Assembly (NCBI GenBank): GCA_029204045.2
Contig: CM055061.1
Coordinates: forward strand, 42,742,977-42,806,976
Direction of reading: 5' to 3'
DNA from: Tillandsia leiboldiana
Taxonomy: Eukaryota; Streptophyta; Magnoliopsida; Poales; Bromeliaceae
DNA length: 64,000 bases
This document shows, one piece after another, positions 54,825 to 64,000 of the stretch (position 1 is the stretch's first letter; every line of letters starts with the position of its first letter). Both the position numbers and the translations under genes were made by a program. The notes under the pieces were generated by a model. That model made no database searches, had not been told where the DNA came from, and saw only the letters and a program-made list of their open reading frames with translations.

Positions 54825-57800
54825 TCCTCCCCCACTAGAAGAAAGTTTCGTCCTCGAAACTAAGGCAACTCCCAAGGAGTCCCAGAAACCAGGGGTCAAT
54901 ACTCAACACCGCCGTCTCCAGCTCCCAAGTCACCTATCACTCCCCGTGATTACTCCTCAGCAACAACAACAGCAACAACCAGTACGGCATAGCCCGATTG
55001 CGCAATTCCCTCACCTCACGAGTCGGAATTCGCAACGGCGTCCCTCGTACTCCAAACTCTTACAGACCCCAAAAGGAACGAGTTAAACACGGGCGAGGGG
55101 TCCAAAACATGACACTCCAGAGCTGAGACGCAGAAAAACCTCAAAAACTCCAACAAAAGGCGGGGGGAAAAGGAACAAACAGCCTGAGTAACACGCTCTA
55201 AAATCACTACCAAGAGCCAGCTCAACCAAAGCGACCCGAATCACAACCACACAAACACCTGCACAGAAAAGGGGCCCTAACAAGCAGGGGTTCACACTCA
55301 GTCGCCCTCAAAACTCAACCACCTAAGTGGATTGCTCAGCCGCAGCCTCTCATCAAAAGGGATCCTCTGGGACACAAACTCGAACTCTGTACACCAGAAT
55401 GGCCCCACACAGCGCCAGCTATGGAACCGTCAAACTCGACTCCCAAATAGCTCTTCTGCTCCAGGCATCCGCCACCACAGTGGCTCTGTCGGGGTGATAC
55501 TGGATGCTCACAAAATCCAATGGTGGCTCTACAGCCACTACGGGAGGTATCACAACAACTCGCAAATCCATCTCCCACCACTGACTAGGTTAGAATCGGC
55601 GCTGGTACCAATCTCATCACCCGGTCATCAAGTTCTGCTGGCACTATCCGGTCCAAAAACTTCTCACCCCAACAATGACCGTCGATCTCGGCCAGTCTTA
55701 TATAGCATCCACTTTGGCCGAATTTCCACCGCCGCCCCTTCGGCTAGAAGAAGTAGTCCAGGAAGATATGCTCTCGAAGCTAAAGCTTGTACCACAACGA
55801 CTAGGCATAAAGCTTCATCCCCACAGACTTGTCACATCGTCTACAAATGCTGCACAAGCTCTAAACCACTCAGGGAGGGGGTAAAACCAAAATATCCCAG
55901 GAGAACGCCGCTATCAAACCGTTCAAGCCCAACTGAAACACTGAATTCCTCAATCTAGAGGCAACAGGGCATTAGTCAATCCATTGGCTTCACTGTACTC
56001 ATATTTCCCTACCGTGTCCTGAACACCAACTAGACAATGCCCTCAGCTGAAATTCCAAATTGGCGCAGGCATCAAACAATAACTGCCGGAATATAGCTCC
56101 TTCAAAAGGTTCTAAATAATACCTGGACCTGCCAGGACTCCAATCCCAAAGGGCTCTCACCGTCGTGTATCAACGACGTGGCACTAGGTCAAACAGACCC
56201 TCTATCCATCAAATCCATGCACCTAAGAAATCAACTCTCGCAGCTCTAAAGGCGATATCCAATGAGGGGCTATTGAAGTTGGCGCGGTTTCCAGAATCAC
56301 GTCAATCGCAATCTTAATCTTCCTTTCTGGCGGCCTAATCATCGGCTTAGGTGGACTCACACCTGGGATTTCATGGGCAATAGGGACATCCTTAAGTCCC
56401 GCTGCCGCCGTAGGCACCTCTCACACGGACGCTGCAACCTGTGTGCTCAATTAGTCTCAACAAACAAAATGCCTTCCATTATCTGCCTCGCAGAAAGTCA
56501 AAGTCCTTTCTTTCCGTAGTCAAACATCCTGTGGCACTATGCCAACCGATCCCAAGCACTGGGTGAAAACACTGAACTGCCACCCATATCAAGAGGTTTG
56601 CTGGTATAACTCATGGTCTCAACGACACTGAACAAAACCCACAAGCCTCCTTCACATGCATAACACCGATGGTATTCTGTACCTCTAGTGCACGTGGTAA
56701 CAACTCTGCCTCTAGTCCATGCCGGAATGCAACATGTCCTAACTCCGACTGCCATGAAAAAATCACACCTGCGACAACTCAATCCACTACCATGGCGCCC
56801 TCCAACCGGGCGGCACAGATTCATTCGCTCGATGCAAGTGGTCGTCGCTCAGCCTGCCAAAATATCTAGACCAATCACAAAGGGAGCACGACCTGTGTCC
56901 ATGCTCACACTGAGATGTCGAACGTGGTCTCTCGCAACCAACCAATCCACGCTACCGCTGCGCCACTCTGATAAAAGGGTTGTAGCTGTCATCGGGGTCC
57001 ACCCAACCCCTGACGTCTCAGAAATCCACCTGGGTATCATCATCATACGACCAAGCACAATGGATTCATGCAGTTCCTTATACAATTATCCTTACTAAGC
57101 TTACCCCTCAATCACATATATCGCACCCCAAACATGCCAGTTATCAAACACACAGGGTAACATCCCCCCTTGGGTAAGCTTTACATTAACCATCCACAAG
57201 GATATCCACCACCCAGGAAAGCAAAACGAAAATGCCTCTGCCTGCCGATCTGTCCTCCATCACCTAGCGCCAAGCGCCTCCCTCCAGAACTCGCCTCTAG
57301 CGGCAGATCCCCATCCAAGGAACTTCAGTGTCCAGCTCAAAACACAATGCCTACACCGACGAGGCATCCACAGTCCGAAACCCGAACAGGAGGGACCGAA
57401 AAGAAACTAAGGAGTATCCTGGCGCAATCCACTCCCAATCTCACTTATCCTATGTGCCTCGTCCCTCTAAACCTGGAGCGCCAGTTCAACAACTGCATAA
57501 ACTCTCTAGCACAGGGAGGCTCTCAATTGATCACTCCATCACCCCCAACCACGACTCTGCCTCCAAAGGCTCCAAACTCAATCTTACGAGTCGGGGTGGT
57601 TTATCTGCCAATCTGGCTTGCTAAATCAAACATGCCCCACAGCTCCTCTGCTGTCAACCATCCACCCTACCTTAGTGCCTTGGCACTAAACATTGGCACG
57701 GAGGGGGCCACTCGCTCTATTGGCACTACAAAAATCCCTGCCGCTGAGGGTAATACATCCTGGTGGTCTCAGAAGAAAAGTACTGTCAGGCTGCCCACTG

Positions 57801-58272
57801 CTCTGACAACTGCGTCACCAAACTAGCTGCTCACTCTGCCGCTGATATGCCTCCGACAATCCTGTCATCTGGGTCCGGAGTTCTCAGACCTCAATCCGGG
57901 TATCCGGCCCAAAACCAACCGCCAAGCTCAACTGCCATGACAGGATGCACAAGGGTCCCAAACCCAGCGTCGGGGAGACACCGCTCACCACGACGAAACC
58001 ACAAATCAGCACACAACAACGCTCGACCCAATCCGGCGAAAGTCTAGAGCATGTTACCCGTTCCACAGCGTTATGTTGTCTGCAGCCAACATAACTACTT
58101 AGGAGAATAAACATGCCAATCACTCATCCCGTCCCTCGGGAGAGGTGCAAAACTCAATCAGGACTCTCGCTACAAATCACGACTCTCACGAAGTCATCCT
58201 AGGGTCAAACCATAAGCCTAGGGTTTCTAAGTCCACCATGACCTACAACCTAGGCTCTGATACCACCTAATC
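54825..58272 (-). pseudogene. Decayed gag-PR-RT-RNase H core of A2
   Basis: By alignment with A1: shortened RNase H and RT connection at about 55433-55733; RT relic 55963-56368 (GLTNA-like near 55975, PP-E--PV near 56300); protease relic 56393-56943 (FDPVLG-like block near 56560); gag relic 56993-57981. Most stops and the start loss are shared with A1, so the core was already dead when it spread. The PPT and its hairpin are at 54825-54861. Confidence 0.8.
58073..58092 (-). other. Leader hairpin with CTGCAG loop (A2)
   Basis: Reverse complement of the A1 hairpin; the stem and GCTGCAGA loop are intact. Primer-binding site is the reverse complement of 58254-58265. Confidence 0.62.
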
Positions 58273-61200
58273 TGTCACGCCCCGGGGTCGAAACTGCGAC
58301 CCGGGCTCGCCAACAGATCCGCCACCTATGCCAAACCCGCATAGGCGAAGCGTCCTACCTGCAAAAAGAGCTACAGCTAACAGATATCAGAGCTAAAAGA
58401 AAAAAAACTGCTATAGAAATAAAATCAACCACTGTACAACTGAAGATAAAACAATAAGGTCCATCTCCCTAAAAGATAATCATACAATAACCTCGAGTAC
58501 AAAACTCATAGCTCCACAGGGAGATATCTCAAATACAACATCAGTGTACCAGCTCTCAATACATCACATCCTCACTACATCAATCTCTCAACAAAAGGAA
58601 AATAAATACTAATCTACCGACTAAACTGAAGATCTCCTCAAAAGGGGGTACCGCTACTCTCCAAAGATGGGTCTGGATCTAGCTCGCTACTCCCTCACCA
58701 CGCACAGCAACCACAGAACGGCAACACCCGCCAAGACTCTGCAAAACAAAGAGGAGAAAGGACAAAAGGGGGAAAACCCCCAACGGGCGTGAGAACTACG
58801 CAAAAGGGAGTTCTCAGTGGGTATCGCCGCAAGGCCCGACGATCTGCCCACCAAGACTACTAGAGGCAAAAGATAACCGATGCAGTAAAACTGAAAGAAG
58901 AAGCTGGAAACACTCTACAGCTACCATGCCTCTATCCAAATGCTCAAATGGGGAAACTCTGATGAAGATATGCAACACTCGCACACGAGGTGCTCAATCG
59001 ACCCAATCGAGCTGACTGCCACATCGGGTCCAGTCAAACCTGCGCCCACCTACAACCACCTCCCGCTGACGGGCAGGAATTACGTAGGGCGTCCAAACGG
59101 ACTAACTCGCTATCGAGTAGTGGCTCATGCAGGCTATAGTCATAATCCATGCTCTCTCTCTCAGAACGGATAGACTCAAGATGCTCAACCTCTCACACAA
59201 TGGTCAAAGAACTCACAACGACCACGGGACCACCGTCGAACCCCGAACGGTTCCCAACAATACAAGCACTGGTCTAAACCAAGCTACTAGACTCCACTCG
59301 GTCCCCCAGGCAGGAGTGTAACAAAAAGTATCAGCCTGAATAAACCCAATCGATAGACCAGTAATCACTGGTACTGCCTGCTCTGCTGTCGAACTCAAGA
59401 ACCCTGCCTGGTGCCCGGCGCTCACACCGTGGAAAGCCTACTCCGGAGTGGCACTCGAGGGGAGCGACCCACACGAGTAAAGTATCACTGTATCAAGCAT
59501 CACTGTATCGAGTATCTCTGTAACCACTGTCTCATAATAGCAGGACTGGATCAAGACTATGATCAAAGTGGGAAACTCCGTCCACTAATAAAAACCCCGA
59601 TCTGATGCAATAGTACTCAAAAAGTGGGAAACACCATCCCCTAGAACAATTCTGATACCCAATCTGATGCAATAGTAAACATCCGGTTAACCGCCCAAAG
59701 TCCGCGGTCACCGCAATAACCCACAACCCACAATTGGGTAAAATAGTCAAGACCCGGTCAACCGCCTACTGTCCGCGGTTGCCGCAATAACCCACAATCC
59801 AACATCAAGCACACCCTGTCTCTGACCCTAAGGTCCCAGCTACACTATCCCAAACCTCTGCTCGAACCCGAGCAACATGACTCAAAAGTCTAAATAAAAA
59901 GGAGAAAGAAAGCAATCATGGTTTCTCCTAAGTCAAATTCCAATATGTAGTGCAGCAGTAAAAGATGGCCTAACTATATGTCCATACACATATGTCCATA
60001 CAAGCATGCATTTGTCCTCAAGAAGAATAAAGAAAATAAACCTCATGCCAAAATTATCAATGACCATACCTGTCCATAATTCTCAATCCATAATGGCTCC
60101 TCAGAGTAGAACCTGCACATAACTACATAATCCTATCCCAATGCATAAACCATCCTCATAAAAGGTTATGTGCTAATATGGCATGATAATTAATCATATA
60201 GGGTATCCTTGCCTTAGATAAGCTTTCACTAATCAGCAACATGACTATTTGATTAATACCATTGTCATACAGTGAATAATTCACTTGCAATTTCCATAAA
60301 ATCCTCATTGTTAAACTTACCGATCAATCCCAGCTATTGTACCATTCACCTGCATGCAATGCTAACATATGAAAATTTAGAGAACCGTCCACCGGTTCCG
60401 GGAATAAGGCACCCACCTGAAAAGCTGACTGTCCAAAGCCCAACAGCTGAAAACACCAAATAACTCTAATCCCTTGCTCCAATAAGTTCAGCACACCCGT
60501 AACACTCCTGGCACAATACAAAGTCCACTAATTACACTAGGCTCCCAAATATAGCACTTAAAACCATATACAACCTCGAATTCTGAACTGTTAAATTATC
60601 ACCTGCATATAGTGCCCAGAAAATTCCAATAAAAATATCACAGCGATCCTTGCGTCGATAGCTTCAAAACGGTACCTTGCACGCCCAAATCGGAGTTCGG
60701 TAAGCCAAGATATAAATTCGACAAGGTGGTACACTCAAGAGATTTCAGCACAAAAGACTGTAGCACTGTATACAGAGAAACAGTGATTCTCACCTCTGAT
60801 GAAATCTCAGAAAAATCCAAGAAAAATACGAGCTCGTTCCTTGCGATCCGTAGATGAAAAAGTTGTATAAGCTCGTTTCTGTCTGACGCTCGTGCGCAAA
60901 GATATGGCCAAAACACCTCGATGCTGTCCCACAAAGCCAAACAGAAAATGGGTCACAGTGTTGCCTCGGGATCCGTGCCAAAGACTCGAAAAGGGAAAGC
61001 GCGATCAAAACGGAAGATGAAGTCCTACCTCTTAGGAGTCTGCCGGCGCAAGAATCACAGCAAAATGATCTCGGGGTAGCCCAGGGGAGCTAAAACACTG
61101 TCGCTGCGCCGAAGAAGAACCCAGGAATGCAACGTCGCGCCGCACCGAAAAATGGGGAACCTCGGGATTCGTGCCCCCAAAAATCCTAGAACTTGGCTGG

Positions 61201-62303
61201 AAGATCAAGGGTGAAGAGGTGAACAACTTTGCTTGAGGGGGCTCGGGCAGAAAGTGAAAGGGTTGAGAGAAAGAAAGCAAAGAAGGGGGGCTCGGGTTGG
61301 TATATATAGTGCTGGAGAAACAAATGGGAAAATTCCCATTCTGTCCGGGATTTCGGGCGCCCGGAAATTTCCGGGCGCGCACAGTGCGGCCCGGCCCACA
61401 ACTTTCGGGCGCGCACAGTGCGGCCCGGTCCACCACACAGCCCAGTCCACACTCCCCCGGGCCCCCACTGCACCCGGTGCACCTGCGCCCGCGAATGGCG
61501 ACGCGACACGTGGCCCGGCAACCCGTGCACCACGCACGTCGCGCCGTGGACCGCGCACGTCGCGGCTGACCCGGGCCGTACGGCCACCTGCCCCGGGCGT
61601 ACGGCACCTGCCCCGGCCAACGACTCCACAGGTTGTGTGGACCGGGAGCACAACACCGAACCAACCACCTCACGCCACGTGTCCACCCGGTCTACCGTGC
61701 ACCCGGACCAAAATTCAGTGGACCGCGCCTGCTGAACCGGCCAACCGGAAAGCGCCACGTGGCACCGCCCTGGTGCACGACCCCCGCGGTGGACCGCGCA
61801 CCTGACCGCGCGCCCGGGCGCCTGCCCGCGCCCTGCCCGCGCCGCGTGCCGCCGCCTGCCGCCTGCCCGAGGCCGCGCCGCCGCCCGCCGGCACCGCCCG
61901 CCGCCGCCGGCCGCCGCCGGCGATCGCCGGAAACACTGTTCCGGCGTGAACAGTACCCGCAAGCTCAAAAACAGCAAGTAAATAGCCCATCTTGACCGTT
62001 TTCGCGCGCTGATTCCAAATCCGGCGTCCATTTTGCCAAATTCCAATCCTATAATTTGCCGGAGGCTCCCGAAAAGGTATTTTTAATCCGAATTCCGCGC
62101 CGAGCCTAAATTTGATACCCACTCCTCGCGTAAACTGTTCTAAACATCCGATGGGGTCCCCCGATTACCTACGAGATCCATTTTAAGCCCCGAGTCCATC
62201 TCTTGTGTCCAAACTGGCGCGCGAACACCGCCGACATGCCACGTAGGCTTCCAGAAGCTGCTGGTCACACTGTAGAAGCCCTGCAAAGATCCGGGTCACC
62301 ACA
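58273..62303 (-). repeat. 5' LTR of A2
   Basis: 4,031 bp, minus strand TGTGGTGACCC (62303) to GTGACA (58273). TATATATA at 61308-61301. Apart from the gap-proximal part of its partner it is almost identical to 52311-54824. Confidence 0.94.
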
Positions 62304-63867
62304 ATTTCGCCCAAAGGTTACAGCCATTGAAACTATTAAACACCCGGACGAAATACGTGTAGAAGAATTAGTTGGTTCATTACAAACATATGAAATGACA
62401 TTTACTACTAACAATTCTTCTGGAAAAGCATCCTCTTCTAAGTCTTCAGGTTATGCGTTGAAAACAACTAAGGAAGAAGACGCGGATACATCCTCCTCAG
62501 ACGATGACGGGAATCTTTCTATGGAGGAATTTGAGAAGCAGCTCGCTCTCTTGACAAGGAAGTTTCGCCGCAACTTTCGAAGGGGTAATTCAAGTAAATC
62601 TCCATCCTTCGGAAAGTCGAACAAAGGAAAGGGTACTTCAAGTTACAAGTCAAGAAAGCAAGAGAACTTCTCAAAGGATAAGAAAAGTTCAGAGGGACAA
62701 CTACAATGCTTCAAATGTCGAGGCTACGGCCACATTGCAACGGAGTGTCCCAACAAGTATCCGGCAAAGAAGAAGGCGATGCAAGTCATCACTTGGGATG
62801 ACAACTCAACGTCAAATGAGTCGTCTTCAAGTGATGAAGAAAAGAGCACCACGGCATTCCACGCGTCCACATCTTCACCCTTCATGTGCTTTATGGCAAG
62901 TACGTCCGAGTCATTGTCCAACTCCACTGTTGAAAAGATTGCAACGGACAACGAATCGGATGATTCGGAAGGTGAAGATTTTGCTCTAGCCTACCACAGA
63001 CTTTTGAGGGATTCAAAGAAAGTGGCTAAGCAAAACAAGAGTTTGAGAGGGAGATTGCATGATCTCGAAGTAGAAGCAAAAAGGGCAACTTCTCTCTCAA
63101 ACGCTCTTGAAGTGGAAAGGGAAAATCTGATAAAAGTAAATGTTTCCCTTCAAGAGTCCAATGAGCTTTTTGAGAAGGAACATACAAATCTTGTGGATAA
63201 AGCGGATCACTTCTCAAAGCTCTACAACGAGGCTCGACAGGATAACCTGGAAATGACAAAGACCATTTTCCAACTCAAGGATGACTTGCAGCGATTCTCT
63301 TCAGGAAGGAGTAAGTTGGATAGGCTTCTTGGTCTTGGTCAAACAAATCGGTTCGGCCTCGGGTACACTCAAACTGGAAACAGTCCAAGTTCGAGTGGGA
63401 CAGTTTTTGTGCCTCAGTCGGTATCTCCTCCTCCGACACCGGAATTCAAGACAAACAACGACAACAAACCTACTTCATCCTCTTTGGGATCGTCAAGATC
63501 TAAGGTATGTTTTCGTTGTGGTGTTTCAGGGCACATAAGAAGATATTGCAAGACGGGAGTCAAACGCTCACTTCAAACACCTCTTGCAATGACTACGACA
63601 AAGGTGATTCCTCGGAAATCAATTGCAAATCAATTGAAGGAAAAGAACCTTGGTAGTTTACCGCGCAAGACGACTTCATCAAGGAGCAGCAATCGTTTTA
63701 ACAAGACGCTTTCACCTAGGCATATAACTTCACGACCATTACCGACGCATTCCAAAAAGGTTTGGTGCGCAAAGGTGAAATCTTTCCTTGTCTTGTTACC
63801 AATGTTTCCTTGCATGCATATGATAGTTCGTCTTGGTATCTGGATAGCGGGTGTTCCCGTCACATGA
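62304..63867 (+). CDS. gag: SIRE-type Ty1/copia Gag, 5' end displaced by A2
   Basis: Open to TGA at 63865-63867. The first coding residues from the element are FRPKVTAIE, then RVEELVGSLQTYEM (the gag UBN2-type motif). A Ser/Asp-rich stretch is followed by zinc knuckle CFKCRGYGHIATEC (62707-62748). A long acidic Ser/Thr region and a coiled coil (about 63000-63290, heptad-like KKVAKQNKSLRGRLHDLEVE) come next. A second knuckle is CFRCGVSGHIRRYC (63508-63549). The frame is also open upstream to ATG 62203, but 62203-62303 is A2 LTR DNA, so that start makes an LTR-gag chimera, not the native protein. Gag would package RNA in cytoplasmic particles. The reading frame is otherwise undamaged, suggesting a young element. 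Confidence 0.88.
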
Positions 63868-64000
63868 CCGGTGACAAAAATAGTTTTCAAAATCTTGAGA
63901 AAATCTCCGGAGGACTCGTTGTTTTCGGAGACGGTCGATCGTCCAAAATTGTTGGAAAAGGAACAGTAGCTATTCCAGATGGCCCGGTTCTAAATAATGT
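63702..64000 (+). CDS. pro: SIRE-type protease, -1 frame, cut by window end
   Basis: Open from after TAA at 63699-63701 to the window end. It reads SSWYLDSGCSRHMTGDK (63825-63875), the copia aspartic protease active site DSG with the CSRHMTG motif, then FGDGRSSKIVGKGTV. The frame is -1 relative to gag, with 160 bases of overlap, so Pol could be made by -1 frameshifting or the shift may be a mutation. A near-slippery C-AAA-AAG lies at 63753-63759. Confidence 0.85.

Larger units (their letters stand above)
50745..62303 (-). mobile_element. Element A2: second copy of the A family, reverse
   Basis: Two LTRs (50745-54824 and 58273-62303) surround a 3,448-bp core (54825-58272) that matches the A1 core almost throughout. 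A1 position x corresponds to about 62093 - x. The same lost gag start (57981-57979), hairpin and polypurine tract are present. It splits a plus-strand SIRE gag at 62303/62304. As in A1 no gene is intact. Confidence 0.94.

Noticed and set aside
54724..55086. Gln-rich 120-aa ORF starting MCPNWRANT
   Set aside because: Antisense to the A2 LTR start, PPT and a CAA/CAG microsatellite; the same artefact occurs at 6892-7359 in A1.
1..62303. A1 and A2 as arms of one large inverted duplication
   Set aside because: Their flanks differ (pol relic of C beside A1, SIRE gag beside A2), which fits independent insertions. The gap leaves some doubt about relative orientation.

Overview
The window is an intergenic, heavily nested block of LTR retrotransposons from a plant nuclear genome, almost certainly an angiosperm. 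Primer-binding sites match the 3' end of plant initiator tRNA-Met (TGGTATCAGAGC). The pol relics are of Ty3/gypsy chromovirus type (tentatively Tekay/Del-like) and of Ty1/copia SIRE/Maximus type. I see no host protein-coding gene, tRNA or rRNA. A run of exactly 100 N at 50639-50738 marks a scaffold gap.

Layout. 1-11326 (+): element A1, two ~4.07 kb LTRs (the left one cut by the window edge) around a 3.44 kb dead gag-PR-RT-RNase H core. 11327-16204 (+): 3' pol relic and 3' LTR (C) of an older element, apparently split by A1. 16205-19310 (-): LTR-like sequence H, holding three tandem arrays with periods of 76, 32 and 21 bp. 19311-25400 (-): element D-minus with gag, protease, RT and RNase H relics and its 5' LTR; integrase is missing. 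25401-26550 (+): an LTR 3' end and a gag stub. 26551-37717 (+): element D, whose 5' LTR is split by a minus-strand E-family LTR. 38055-43949 (+): element E, with a 3.8 kb LTR and a decayed core. 43950-44465 (+): start of a SIRE LTR. 44466-50638 (-): 3' half of a second SIRE element, with LTR, 3' ORF relic, RNase H and RT. After the gap, 50745-62303 (-) is A2, a near-twin of A1. 62304-64000 (+) is SIRE gag and protease, interrupted by A2.

How the parts relate. A1 and A2 share the same dead core and so look like a non-autonomous family that depended on relatives. A plausible nesting is: SIRE(+) landed in E; SIRE(-) landed in the TATA box of SIRE(+); A2 landed in the gag of SIRE(+). The gap hides the pieces between these.

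The most striking signal is regulatory. The U3 regions of gypsy LTR families A1, C, D, D-minus and H carry perfect CCAAT-N9-CCACG elements, the consensus of the ER-stress response element (ERSE). There are twelve perfect copies where about 0.12 would be expected by chance, all in the same orientation relative to the LTR. The gypsy elements also share a GC-rich palindrome next to the TATA box and a leader hairpin with a self-complementary CTGCAG loop. The SIRE(-) element seems to carry a second, internal copy of its U3 repeat array with a TATA box and an intron in front of its 3' ORF.
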